DNA of 27,171 nt from Verrucomicrobiota bacterium (GTDB lineage: Bacteria > Verrucomicrobiota > Verrucomicrobiia > Methylacidiphilales > Verrucolacustridaceae): the NCBI GenBank assembly GCA_010025475.1, contig RGTE01000003.1, forward strand, positions 1 through 27,171, given 5' to 3'. The notes under the pieces were generated by a model. That model saw nothing but the letters and a program-made list of their open reading frames with translations. It did no database searches and was not told the origin of the DNA. Every line of letters begins with the position of its first letter. The stretch's first letter is position 1. Made by a program: the position numbers and the translations under genes. Shown piece by piece: positions 1 to 7,980 of this stretch.

Positions 1-36
1 TCGACACCTTCCCCCTTGTTTCCCCAAAGTGGAACC

Positions 37-762
37 ATGGCCGGTCACAGTCATTGGTCGAAAGTCAAACGCGCGAAGGGCGCCACCGACGTCAAACGAG
101 GGGCTCTTTTCTCCAAGTTGGCCAAGGAGATCACTGTCGCCACCCGCCTCTCCGGCGGCGACCCCAATTTCAATCCCCGCCTCCGCACCGCCATCGCCGC
201 CGCCCGGGCCGAGTCCATGCCCGTCGACAACATCGACCGTGCCATCAAGAAGGGCACTGGGGAATTGGAAGGTGGTGGCTCCATTGAGGAGATCACCTAT
301 GAAGGGTACGGTCCCGGCGGTGTTGCCCTTATGGTTGAAACCCAGACGGACAATAAGAACCGCACAGCTGCTGAGATTCGACATCTTTTCACCAAACACG
401 GGGGCAACCTCGGCGGCGCCAACTCCGTCGCCTGGATGTTTCGCCGCAAGGGAGTCTTTCTCCTTGAGAACGCCAACCCCGATGCCGCCCTCGAAGCCAC
501 CCTGGATGCCGGGGCCGACGATGTCCGCCCGGCCGGCGACAACTCCACCGAGGTCGTCTGCCCCCCCGACCGGTTCGACGCCGTCGACAAGGCCCTCCGG
601 GCCAAGAACCTCGTTCCCGCCGCCAGTCGTTTTATTTACGAACCGGAAAATCCCGCCCCTGCTCCCGATACCGAAACTTCCGCCAAGGTTGTCGCGTTGA
701 TCGAAGATTTGGAAAACCACGACGATGTCCAAAACGTCTGGCCAAGCTGTGACCTCCGCTAG
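37..762 (+). CDS. yebC: YebC/PmpR/TACO1-family regulator
   Basis: A 241-residue protein of the YebC family, the usual length. The family includes DNA-binding regulators such as PmpR and the mitochondrial translation activator TACO1, so a role in transcription or translation control in the cytoplasm is expected; which one cannot be told here. Visible signatures are the N-terminal MAGHSHWSKVK, the central YEGYGPGGVALMVE, TDNKNRT and GGNLGGANSVAWMF, and the C-terminal LENHDDVQNVW. The ATG at 37 is chosen because MAGHS is the conserved family N-terminus; a TTG at 16 in the same frame would add seven unconserved residues. A GTGGAA stretch just upstream is a weak ribosome binding site. In many bacteria yebC precedes ruvC; here it ends against the convergent thiS with 109 bp between. 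Confidence 0.95.
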   Translation: MAGHSHWSKVKRAKGATDVKRGALFSKLAKEITVATRLSGGDPNFNPRLRTAIAAARAESMPVDNIDRAIKKGTGELEGGGSIEEITYEGYGPGGVALMVETQTDNKNRTAAEIRHLFTKHGGNLGGANSVAWMFRRKGVFLLENANPDAALEATLDAGADDVRPAGDNSTEVVCPPDRFDAVDKALRAKNLVPAASRFIYEPENPAPAPDTETSAKVVALIEDLENHDDVQNVWPSCDLR

Positions 763-793
763 TCACCATTTTTCTCGTATCCAGGCTTGGCAA

Positions 794-815
794 GGGCCGT
801 TGTCCCTAACGGCCC
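794..815. terminator. Perfect hairpin between convergent yebC and thiS
   Basis: An 8-bp perfect stem (GGGCCGTT / AACGGCCC) with a 6-nt loop lies between the two convergent stop codons. A 12-bp perfect palindrome, GGCCCGCGGGCC at 811-822, overlaps its right arm, so two alternative folds compete. No T-tract follows on either strand, so it is not a textbook intrinsic terminator. Position suggests a bidirectional stop or 3'-end stabiliser; this is inference. Nothing else was seen in the 109-bp gap. Confidence 0.35.
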
Positions 816-871
816 GCGGGCCAACTCAATTCGGGCGTTGGGGGACAACCTTCCCACCCGATTCGAAATCC

Positions 872-1084
872 TCATCCCCCCGCAACGACCTTCACAAACT
901 CCAACCGATCCCCATGCTCCACTTTTTCCTTCTCCCACTCTTGCCGCAGCAAAGCCCGCCCGTTCCGCTCCACCAACACGGCCGCCGGGGTTAGCCTCAG
1001 GTCCTGGATCATCGCCGCAATCGTTTTCTCCGGATCCACCTGCCGAGCCCTGCCGTTGGCGAAAATGGTGACTTTGTTGGCCAT
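872..1084 (-). CDS. thiS: Thiamine biosynthesis sulfur carrier ThiS
   Basis: A 70-residue ubiquitin-like sulfur carrier. Its C-terminal Gly-Gly (…VVAGG) is adenylylated and then converted to a thiocarboxylate, which donates sulfur to ThiG for the thiazole ring of thiamine. The size, the NGR segment near the N-terminus, and the GDRLEFVKVVAGG tail all fit the family. The ATG at 1084 comes 3 nt after the thiH stop, so it is the last gene of a thiG-thiH-thiS string. The activating enzyme ThiF is not in the window. No TPP riboswitch was recognised upstream of the cluster. Confidence 0.9.
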   Translation of the reverse strand: MANKVTIFANGRARQVDPEKTIAAMIQDLRLTPAAVLVERNGRALLRQEWEKEKVEHGDRLEFVKVVAGG

Positions 1085-1087
1085 GGA

Positions 1088-2126
1088 TCAGGCGGTCAGG
1101 GCCCGATCCCAATCCTTCCAGACTGGATCCAGCCCCTTTTGCCGCAAGGTAAGGCTCAACTCTTCCGCGCTTCTCTCATCGGAGATTTCAAACTGCTCGG
1201 TCGCCGCCGCCCGCTCCCATTCCCCAGCCTCCAAAGCCACTTCCCGGCCCCTCACCGTCCGATGGAGTCTCTCCTTTCCCACCCCTGTGTATCCGCCCGG
1301 TTCGGTTTCAGATCCTGCGCTCATCATCGTCACCCCGAGCCCCATCAACCCGTTCCGCAGCTTTTCAGGTTCCCGCGTGGAAAGCACGATCCCCGCATGC
1401 GGAAAGGCTACCCGGAAAGCACAGACCGCCCGCACAAAATCCCGGTCAGACATGGCCACCCGCGGCTGGAAGCCCCCCGCCGCCGGTCGCAAACGGGGTA
1501 ACGCCAAGGTGATCTGCGACCTCCAACATACCTTCATCAGATGGGAAATATGCCCGGCCAACGCCACCAGCTCCTTTCTCCAGTCGGCCAATCCAATCAA
1601 CACCCCCACGCCGATTCTCCGGAACCCGGCTGCATGCCCGCGCTCCGGACCCTCCAGCCGCTCATCAAATTTTCGCTTCGGCCCGGAAACATGCATCTCC
1701 GCGTAGGCCGCCCGGTCATAGCTCTCCTGATAGAGAACCAAGCCTTCCGCACCCGCCTCCACCACTTGCCGATACTCCTCCACCTCCAGCGGAGCCACCT
1801 CGATCGCCACCGAGGGAAACACCGGCACCGCCCTCCGGACACATTCCGCGATGTAGGAAACCGGCACCTCGCGAGGATGTTCCCCGCTCACCAGCAGGAC
1901 GCTGCGAAAACCCGATCCCGCCAGATGCTTTGCCTCCACTTCCACCTCCTCCGGCCTCAAGGTGACTCGCCGGATCGGATTGTCCTTGGAAAAACCGCAA
2001 TACTGACAGGTGTTGACGCATTCGTTGGAAAGATATCGATCCGAACATCAGATCCTCAAACCTTGCCACTTGGGCCGTCCGCTCAAACGGCAAGCCCTCC
2101 AGGGCGCTCCCCGGCCTTCCGCTCAT
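1088..2126 (-). pseudogene. thiH: 2-iminoacetate synthase ThiH, disrupted near the N-terminus
   Basis: ThiH is a radical SAM enzyme that cleaves tyrosine to make dehydroglycine for thiazole synthesis. Two frames are needed here. The first starts with ATG 2126, overlapping the thiG stop (ATGA), and gives an N-terminus ending in FEDLM near 2052. The second is open only from 2047, just after an in-frame TGA at 2048-2050, and begins RYLSNECVNTCQYCGFS; its three Fe-S cysteines (CxxxCxxC) are encoded at 2020-1997. From there the protein matches ThiH to the end, including PRLRPAAGG, LSTREPEKLR, SAGSETEPGGY and PVWKDWD. About 33 residues normally lie between these two blocks (the SPAA…RFG segment before the LYLSN strand) and are absent, with the frame shifted. 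As written the gene cannot make a normal ThiH; an assembly error is possible. Confidence 0.85.
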
Positions 2127-2902
2127 TCGTCCAAAAATCCGGTCAACGGACTGGTCGCCGAGGCCTCCCGCCGGGCCGGGCTCAACCCTGCCTGATAGGC
2201 CATCCGGCCGGCCTCCACGCCAAAACGAAATGCCTTTGCCATCTCTGGTGGGTCCTCCGCCACCGCGATCGCCGTGTTGATCAAGACCGCATCCGCACCC
2301 ATCTCCAGCGCGGCCGCGGCGTGGGAAGGCGCGCCCAGCCCCGCATCCACAATCACCGGCACCCGGGCCTGCTCGATGATGATCTCAATCTGCGCCCGGG
2401 TCTCGAGCCCCCGGTTCGATCCGATCGGTGCGCCCAACGGCATCACCGTGGCCGCCCCAGCCTCTTCCAGCCGCTTCGCCAGCACCGGATCGGCATTGAT
2501 GTAGGGCAAAATCGTGAACCCTTCCTTGGCCAGAACCTCGGTGGCCTTAAGCGTCTCAATCGGATCCGGCAGCAGATACCGAGGATCGGGATGGATCTCC
2601 AGTTTCACCCATTTGGGAAGCCCAGCCGCTACGGCCAGTCTCGCCAACCGTACCGCCTCCTCCGCGTTCATCGCCCCACTGGTGTTGGCCAGAACCAGGT
2701 ATTTGTCCTGGTCGATCTCCTCCAGCATGTCCGCCTGTGGATCCTTTTGGCCGGTCAGGTCCACCCGGCGCAGAGCGACCGTGACGATTTCCGTCCCGCT
2801 GGCCTCCAGAGCCGACTGCATCGCCGAAACGGAAGGGAACTTCCCCGTCCCTACCAGCAAACGGGATTGAAACGTCCGATCCCCAATTTTCCAGGAATCC
2901 AT
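2123..2902 (-). CDS. thiG: Thiazole synthase ThiG
   Basis: A complete 259-residue ThiG, a TIM-barrel enzyme that condenses deoxyxylulose 5-phosphate, dehydroglycine and ThiS thiocarboxylate into the thiamine thiazole. Visible motifs are SRLLVGTGKF (13-22), TVALRRVDL, WVKLEIHPD with the probable Schiff-base Lys100, MPLGAPIGSNRGL, VDAGLGAPSHAA and LINTAIAVAEDP. The frame is open well upstream, to 3136, but that part overlaps the uvrB end and has no ThiG similarity; ATG 2902 gives the usual family N-terminus. Its stop overlaps the ATG of thiH. It follows uvrB by 91 bp on the same strand, so it may share that transcript or use its own promoter, which I could not identify. Confidence 0.93.
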   Translation of the reverse strand: MDSWKIGDRTFQSRLLVGTGKFPSVSAMQSALEASGTEIVTVALRRVDLTGQKDPQADMLEEIDQDKYLVLANTSGAMNAEEAVRLARLAVAAGLPKWVKLEIHPDPRYLLPDPIETLKATEVLAKEGFTILPYINADPVLAKRLEEAGAATVMPLGAPIGSNRGLETRAQIEIIIEQARVPVIVDAGLGAPSHAAAALEMGADAVLINTAIAVAEDPPEMAKAFRFGVEAGRMAYQAGLSPARREASATSPLTGFLDE

Positions 2903-2910
2903 ATCTTCCA

Positions 2911-2998
2911 AGCCTACCCGCCTACCCTCCCTGATTCCAGTCTGGGTAGGGTAGCCCCGAAGAGGCTGCCATGGCACGGGCATCGACGCTGGCCTACC
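2911..2998. repeat. uvrB-thiG spacer with repeated CCTACC/GGTAGG blocks
   Basis: The spacer carries CCTACC at 2913-2918, 2921-2926 and 2993-2998, and the inverse GGTAGG at 2945-2950. The block at 2993-2998 contains the uvrB stop codon. The right-hand copy can pair with GGTAG near 2945-2955 around a 35-40 nt loop, and the left copies can pair with the same segment, so competing hairpins are possible. It looks like a small dispersed or REP-like element or a transcript 3'-end structure. Whether copies exist elsewhere in the genome cannot be seen here. Confidence 0.35.
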
Positions 2999-5009
2999 GA
3001 ATTCCAACCCTCCGCTTCTGAAATGCCGGCTGTTTTCGTTGTGGTCGCATCGTTCTCCCCGCCGGTTTTGCCCCTTCGAGCCCATGCATCTTCTTCCACT
3101 CCTCAATCTGGTCCCGCAGCAGCGCGGCCCGCTCATACTCCAGTTTTTCCGAGGCCTCCCACATTTCCTGCTCCAATTCCCGCAACACCTCCTGCGCGTC
3201 GGCCTGGGCTTCGCTCCCGATCACCTTCGACTCCACCCCCCGCCCGGCACGGACTATCGTCTGTAGACTCTCCTGCACTCCCCGGACCACCGACCGTGGA
3301 ACCAGGTTATGTTCCCGGTTATAGGCCTGCTGTTTGGTTCGGCGACGCTCCGTCTCCCGGATCAGGGCCTGAATTGATTTCGTTTCCCGGTCGGCAAACA
3401 GTACCACCCCGCCGTTCAAATGCCGGGCCGCCCGGCCAGCCGTCTGGATCAGGGAAGTTTCGGAGCGCAGATACCCTTCCTTGTCCGCATCCAGAATACA
3501 GACCAGAGAAACCTCAGGCAGATCCAAACCCTCCCGCAGCAGGTTAATCCCCACCAGAATATCAATCTCCCCTGCCCGCAACTCCCGCAAGATTTCCACC
3601 CGCTCAATCGCATCCACCTCGGCATGCAAATACCGCGCCTTCAGTCCGGCCTCCTTGAGGTATTCAGCCAAATCCTCGGCCGTTCGACGAGTCAGCGTGG
3701 TCACCAATACCCTCTCCTGCCGCGCGATCCGCTCCCGGCACATCGCGATCGTCTCATCCACCTGTCCCTTCAGGGGTCGGACTTTGACAGGAGGATCCAG
3801 AAGGCCGGTCGGCCGAACCACCTGCTCGACCACCTGTCCCCGGGCCTTGTTCAACTCGTAGCTCGCCGGGGTGGCCGAAACGTAAATGACCTGCCCGACC
3901 TTTTCCTGAAACTCCTCAAACTTCAACGGCCGATTATCCAGCGCGGAGGGCAAGCGAAACCCATGCTCCACCAGCACGGTCTTCCGGCTCCGGTCCCCGG
4001 CGTACATTCCCCCGATTTGGGGTACGGTGGCATGACTCTCATCCAGGACGGTTAAAAACTCCTTTGGAAAGAAATCCAACAACGTGTTCGGTCGTTCCCC
4101 GGGGGCCCGGCCGGTCAGATGGCGGCTGTAGTTCTCAATCCCGCTGCAGGTCCCCATCTCCTCCATCAAATCGAGATCATACTCCGTCCGCATTTTCAGG
4201 CGTTGGGCCTCGAGCAGCTTTCCCGCCAGCTCGAACTCGGCGACCCGCTCGGAAAGCTCTGTCCGGATCGCCGTGAGGGCCCGCTTCATCTTGTCCCCCG
4301 GGGTTACGTAATGCTTGGCCGGAGTGAGAATCTCCCGTAAAGGCTTGCCGAACTCCTCGCCGGAGATCGGGTCAAATCGGGTCAACCGGTCCACGACCTC
4401 TCCCAGCAGCTCAACCCGGATGGCCACATCTTCATGGGCGAGAAGAATCTCGATGGCGTCGCCCCGCACCCGGAACTGACCCCGCTCCGGAGCCGCGTCG
4501 TTCCGCTCGTACTGGATCTCCACCAGCCGGGCGAGCAACTCGTCCCGGGTGATCTTTTGTCCCGGCTCCAATGCCAGAATCATCCGCTCGTAGTCCTCAG
4601 GGGATCCCAACCCGTAAATGCAGGAAACGCTGGAAACCACGATCACATCCTTGCGGGTCAGTAGGCTGGTGGTGGCGGACAGGCGAAGCCGTTCGATCTC
4701 CTCGTTGATGGAGGAATCTTTTTCGATGTAGGTGTCGGTCCGCGGGATGTAGGCCTCGGGCTGGTAGTAGTCGAAATAACTGACGAAGTACTCCACCGCG
4801 TTGTGCGGAAAGAAGGATTTCAGCTCGCTGTACAGCTGGGCGGCCAGCGTCTTGTTGTGGCTCATCACCAGGGTGGGGAGGCCAACCTGTTGGATGACGT
4901 TGGCCACCGTAAAGGTCTTGCCCGAGCCGGTCACACCCAGCAGGACATTGTGTTTTTCTCCCCGGCGGATTCTTTCCAGCAAACCGGCGATCTCGATTTG
5001 GAAATTCAT
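2994..5009 (-). CDS. uvrB: Excinuclease ABC subunit B (UvrB), lacking the N-terminal Q-motif block
   Basis: UvrB is the helicase-like damage-verification subunit of nucleotide excision repair; it is loaded by UvrA and then recruits UvrC. In these 671 residues: Walker A GVTGSGKT (25-32), tyrosine-rich beta-hairpin YFDYYQPEAY (78-87), DESH (323-326), helicase motifs LVGINLLREGLDLPE and QTAGRAAR, and a C-terminal UVR/UvrC-binding coiled coil near 605-645. The start is odd. UvrB normally opens with a short strand, a conserved P-x-G-D-Q-P segment, then the helix before Walker A. Here MNFQI runs straight into EIAGLLERIRRGEKH, so about 12 residues including GDQP are missing. No earlier in-frame start exists: the frame reaches a TAG inside the adjacent tRNA. 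The ATG is 8 nt downstream of tRNA-Lys and has no Shine-Dalgarno sequence. Confidence 0.93.
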   Translation of the reverse strand: MNFQIEIAGLLERIRRGEKHNVLLGVTGSGKTFTVANVIQQVGLPTLVMSHNKTLAAQLYSELKSFFPHNAVEYFVSYFDYYQPEAYIPRTDTYIEKDSSINEEIERLRLSATTSLLTRKDVIVVSSVSCIYGLGSPEDYERMILALEPGQKITRDELLARLVEIQYERNDAAPERGQFRVRGDAIEILLAHEDVAIRVELLGEVVDRLTRFDPISGEEFGKPLREILTPAKHYVTPGDKMKRALTAIRTELSERVAEFELAGKLLEAQRLKMRTEYDLDLMEEMGTCSGIENYSRHLTGRAPGERPNTLLDFFPKEFLTVLDESHATVPQIGGMYAGDRSRKTVLVEHGFRLPSALDNRPLKFEEFQEKVGQVIYVSATPASYELNKARGQVVEQVVRPTGLLDPPVKVRPLKGQVDETIAMCRERIARQERVLVTTLTRRTAEDLAEYLKEAGLKARYLHAEVDAIERVEILRELRAGEIDILVGINLLREGLDLPEVSLVCILDADKEGYLRSETSLIQTAGRAARHLNGGVVLFADRETKSIQALIRETERRRTKQQAYNREHNLVPRSVVRGVQESLQTIVRAGRGVESKVIGSEAQADAQEVLRELEQEMWEASEKLEYERAALLRDQIEEWKKMHGLEGAKPAGRTMRPQRKQPAFQKRRVGIR

Positions 5010-5017
5010 GGGGTCTC

Positions 5018-5089
5018 TGGGTCGTGTAGGATTCGAACCTACAACCTACTGGTTAAAAGCCAGCAGCTCTACCATTGAGCTAACGACCC
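5018..5089 (-). tRNA. tRNA-Lys (anticodon TTT)
   Basis: A 72-nt cloverleaf reads cleanly on the minus strand. The acceptor stem is GGGTCGT/ACGACCC, the D arm GCTC…GAGC, the anticodon stem GCTGG/CCAGT with loop CTTTTAA, and the T arm GTAGG-TTCGAAT-CCTAC. The anticodon TTT is encoded at 5057-5055, so it reads AAA/AAG lysine codons. The discriminator base is A (5018) and CCA is not encoded. The tRNA sits between the adenylate cyclase gene and uvrB on the same strand. Confidence 0.95.
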
Positions 5090-5100
5090 CCGAATTGGGG

Positions 5101-5128
5101 ATGGTAACAAAAACTTCCTAGCCGTCCA
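5101..5128 (-). promoter_or_regulatory. Possible sigma-70-like promoter for tRNA-Lys
   Basis: TGGACG (5128-5123) and TACCAT (5106-5101) are separated by 16 nt and would start transcription near 5094, about 5 nt before the tRNA. Both boxes match the consensus only partly. If real, this promoter would also serve uvrB, which begins 8 nt after the tRNA. The rest of the 132-bp gap to the cyclase stop holds a 7-bp inverted repeat (5115-5121/5162-5168) with a 40-nt loop and nothing else recognisable. Confidence 0.3.
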
Positions 5129-5221
5129 CCCGCTGTCCCGGGGAGGCTGGGATTGGGTTTTCTAGGAATTCAGGCGGTGAAGTTTAAGCAGCTTCCATGT
5201 TTCCGTTCGCCTTCACCCCTC

Positions 5222-7492
5222 CTATTTTTCCTTCATCACCCAAACCCCGTCCCACTTCTCCCCGGGGGAGTTCTTTTGGAAGTAATCGCAACGTTCGGTG
5301 TAAATCTTGCTGAGCTTGTCCCCGGGGTGCGCTTTGAGGGCTTCGGCGAAAGCTGCCTTGGCTTTGTCCCAATCCTGTTTCCGGTATTTGCCCAGCCCGT
5401 CCTTGAAGTGGTTGATGACCTCCATGGGATTCGGGAAGGTCGCGTCGGTGTGGTAATCGAGGCATTCGTAGATCACCACCGGTTCGGTCTTCCCCTTCAC
5501 GATCACCCGGTCGGCCTCCCGCATCCGGTAGGTGCCCTTGAGTTTTTTGACTGTGGCATCGCTGACCAGCATCTTGGCTCCGTACTGTTTGCAGGCCGTT
5601 TCCAATCGGGCCGCCAGATTCACCCCATCCCCGATCACCGTGTAGTTCATCCGCTTGGGTGAGCCGATATTTCCGCTGACAATCTCGTCGGTGTTGATCC
5701 CCAATCCCATGTCGATGGCCATCATCCCGCGTTGTTTGCGGGCGGCATTGAAGCGGTCCAATTCCTGCAGCATGCCGATCCCTGCCCGGACGGATCGGTC
5801 GGCGTCGTCTTCCCGCGGCAACGGCAACCCGAAAACGGCCATGATCGCGTCCCCGATGAACTTGTCCAACATGCCCCCCTCTTTCTGGAGGCAGTCCACC
5901 ATCAGGGTGAAATATTCATTGAGGAGACCGACGGTTCCTTGCGCTCCCAGGCTTTCCGTGAGGGTGGTGAAACTGCGCACATCGGAGAACAGGACGGATG
6001 CCTCGCTGATGTTGCCACCCAACGCATCCTTCCCGGAGGCCATCAACTGGTCGGCAATGGCCGGGTCCATGTAGCGGGCCATCGTTCCCTTCATCCGCTT
6101 TTCATCGCTGATATCCTCGATCATCAGCAGGGACCCAAGCGGCTTGTCCTTGACGCTGATGAGCGGTAACACGCTGACGTTGGCCGAAGCCTTCTCCCCG
6201 CCCCACTCCATCTCCGCATCCATCACCAAGGCAGCTTCTTTGGATTCGGCGGTGGTGCGGATTTTCTCCTCAATCCAGGCGTTTTTCCCGGTGAAGAACT
6301 CGCCGGCCTTCTTTTTCAGGATCTCTTTCGCGTTGGTCTTGAGAATTTTATATCCCGCCTTGTTGCAGGTCTGGATGACTCCCTCCTCGTTGAGGGTCAC
6401 CACGGCATTCGACATGCTCTCCAGCATGGATTCGGCGTAGTTCTTCATGTTCTGCACGTCGTCGAAGAGCTTGGCGTTCTCCAAGGCCACCGAGACCTGG
6501 GCGGTAAAGGCCTTGAGCTTGGCCTCGTCTTCCTGGGTGAAGGCACCGCCACGTTTGTTGAGCACCTGGGTGGCACCGATCACCTTCCCGGCCTTGTTGA
6601 TGACCGGGGTGCAAAGGATCGACCGGGTGAAAAATCCCGTCTTTTTGTCAAAACCCGGATTAAAACGCAGATCCGCATACGCGTGCTGGATGTTGACCGT
6701 CTGGCCACTGGTATAAACCGTCCCCGCAATGCCCATGTGGTTGGGGAACCGGATTTGGGTGGCTCCCAAACCCTCTCCCACCTCGGTGTAGAGCTCATTG
6801 GTCTTTTCATCATTGATGAACAGGGTGGAGCGCTCGGCATGGAGCAACCGCGTGATGGTGCCAATGATCTTGGCCAACAGACTGCCCAGTTTGATTTCCC
6901 CGGAGATTTCCGAGACCACGCTGAGGAATTCGGCTTCCTTGGCCTTTTCCTTTTCGGCCAATTCCACCAGCAGGCTCCGTTGCAGGGAAACGGAGGCTTG
7001 CATGGCCATCGCTTCCAGCAGCTTTAAATCCTTGAGGTTAAAATGGGCATCTTTGCCCCCCTTGCGGTTCAGAACTTCCACCACCCCGATGATCTCCCCC
7101 CGAACCGTCCGGATGGGGGCACAAGCGATGGTCTTGGTCCGGTAGCCGGTTTGTTCGTCCACTGCCTTGTTGAACGATTCGTCCTTGTAAACATCCCGAA
7201 CCACCACGCCTTTCCCTGACTGGAAGACTTTCCCCGCGATGCCGCTGGTGTTGAGAATCCGGATTTCCCGCTTGAGCCCGCCCACCGTGACGCGGCTGTA
7301 CAACTCCTGGGTGGATGGATCATTCACGAACAGGGTTCCGCGATCCGCGCCGGTGGCCTCGGTGACCAGGGCCACCAAAGTCTCCAACTGCTCATCCAAA
7401 GTCCGCCCATCCGCCACCTTGCGGGCGACCTGCAGCAGGATTTTGGCTTCTGCCAGGGAAAGGCTGTCCACCGGGCTCTTACTTTTGGCCAC
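5222..7492 (-). CDS. GAF-GAF-PAS class III adenylate cyclase
   Basis: A 756-residue soluble signalling protein with no membrane segment. Domains in order: GAF (about 20-175), GAF (about 195-345), a PAS-like region (about 355-465), a class III nucleotide cyclase domain (about 495-660), and a C-terminal helical TPR-like tail often found on such cyclases. The cyclase keeps the two metal aspartates D504 (LFSDVRSFT) and D548 (KFIGDAIMAVFG), the purine-selecting Lys544 with Thr618 (YTVIGD), and transition-state Asn625 and Arg629 (GVNLAARLE). It is therefore probably active and makes cAMP rather than cGMP. The GAF ligands are unknown. It starts at GTG 7492 inside the preceding coiled-coil gene, so translation is probably coupled. 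Confidence 0.92.
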   Translation of the reverse strand: MAKSKSPVDSLSLAEAKILLQVARKVADGRTLDEQLETLVALVTEATGADRGTLFVNDPSTQELYSRVTVGGLKREIRILNTSGIAGKVFQSGKGVVVRDVYKDESFNKAVDEQTGYRTKTIACAPIRTVRGEIIGVVEVLNRKGGKDAHFNLKDLKLLEAMAMQASVSLQRSLLVELAEKEKAKEAEFLSVVSEISGEIKLGSLLAKIIGTITRLLHAERSTLFINDEKTNELYTEVGEGLGATQIRFPNHMGIAGTVYTSGQTVNIQHAYADLRFNPGFDKKTGFFTRSILCTPVINKAGKVIGATQVLNKRGGAFTQEDEAKLKAFTAQVSVALENAKLFDDVQNMKNYAESMLESMSNAVVTLNEEGVIQTCNKAGYKILKTNAKEILKKKAGEFFTGKNAWIEEKIRTTAESKEAALVMDAEMEWGGEKASANVSVLPLISVKDKPLGSLLMIEDISDEKRMKGTMARYMDPAIADQLMASGKDALGGNISEASVLFSDVRSFTTLTESLGAQGTVGLLNEYFTLMVDCLQKEGGMLDKFIGDAIMAVFGLPLPREDDADRSVRAGIGMLQELDRFNAARKQRGMMAIDMGLGINTDEIVSGNIGSPKRMNYTVIGDGVNLAARLETACKQYGAKMLVSDATVKKLKGTYRMREADRVIVKGKTEPVVIYECLDYHTDATFPNPMEVINHFKDGLGKYRKQDWDKAKAAFAEALKAHPGDKLSKIYTERCDYFQKNSPGEKWDGVWVMKEK

Positions 7493-7934
7493 GTTTCGCC
7501 TCCAACTCCGCCCGAAGGGTCTGGATGGTTCGCTCCAGCTCCGCGGTCTGGTCGCGATGGGTTCGCTTCTGCAACTGCTCCGCCTCGGCGTGCTTGGCCC
7601 GCTCGGTTTCCAGTTGGTCGCGGAGGGCTTGGACCGAACCCTTTGCCTGTCTGGCCTCCTCGGCCGACTGCGCCATTACCTTCTGCACCGCCTCTTCCCC
7701 AGCGGCTTTCCGACGCTCCAACTCGATGCGCATTTCGGCCACCGTGGCCTTGAGGTCTCGGATTTCGCTATGGGCCTCGGCCACGGCTTGGGCGACCTCG
7801 GAGGCGGTCCCGGCTTTCTGTTTTTCCAGGGCTTCCCGCAGGGCTCCGACGGTTTCCTTGAGGTTCCGGATTTCGTGCTCTCGCTCCATCTCCTCGGAGA
7901 GCCTTGCTTCGGGGCTTTCGAAGGTCAGGGGCAT
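7479..7934 (-). CDS. Coiled-coil protein overlapping the adenylate cyclase gene
   Basis: A protein of 151 residues (from ATG 7934; TTG 7940 would add two) that is almost entirely charged helix with heptad-like spacing: LKETVGALREALEKQ, LKATVAEMRIELERR, LERTIQTLRAELEAK. It has no signal peptide, membrane segment or recognisable catalytic motif. I do not recognise a family, and the composition makes homology by eye unreliable. Its last 14 nt overlap the cyclase start, and the cyclase ribosome binding site lies inside it, so the two proteins are probably made together. A scaffold or dimerisation partner for the cyclase is a reasonable guess, not shown. Confidence 0.75.
   Translation of the reverse strand: MPLTFESPEARLSEEMEREHEIRNLKETVGALREALEKQKAGTASEVAQAVAEAHSEIRDLKATVAEMRIELERRKAAGEEAVQKVMAQSAEEARQAKGSVQALRDQLETERAKHAEAEQLQKRTHRDQTAELERTIQTLRAELEAKRGQK
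7499..7503 (-). promoter_or_regulatory. Ribosome binding site deciding the cyclase start
   Basis: GGAGG lies 6 nt upstream of GTG 7492, within the last codons of the coiled-coil gene. It supports GTG as the start and translational coupling between the two genes. Confidence 0.65.
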
Positions 7935-7980
7935 TGCCAAAGGCTAAGATTTTTCCGAAGAAAAACAACCACCCGCCCGG

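Noticed and set aside
2030..2060. Programmed ribosomal frameshift in thiH
   Set aside because: A frameshift alone would not restore the roughly 33 missing residues, and no slippery heptamer is seen at the junction.
2903..2993. TPP riboswitch ahead of thiG
   Set aside because: The conserved CTGAGA and ACCTGATC-type THI-box blocks are not found.
2903..3136. N-terminal extension of thiG back to 3136
   Set aside because: It overlaps the uvrB coding end, has no ThiG similarity, and the family N-terminus starts at ATG 2902.
1541..3547. Long plus-strand open frame of 668 codons
   Set aside because: It runs antisense to thiH, thiG and uvrB, has low-complexity Pro/Arg/His-rich content and no family match. 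It is a shadow of GC-rich codon bias.
5115..5168. TTCCTAG/CTAGGAA inverted repeat between the cyclase gene and tRNA-Lys
   Set aside because: The arms are 7 bp with a 40-nt loop and no T-tract, which is too weak to call a terminator or operator.
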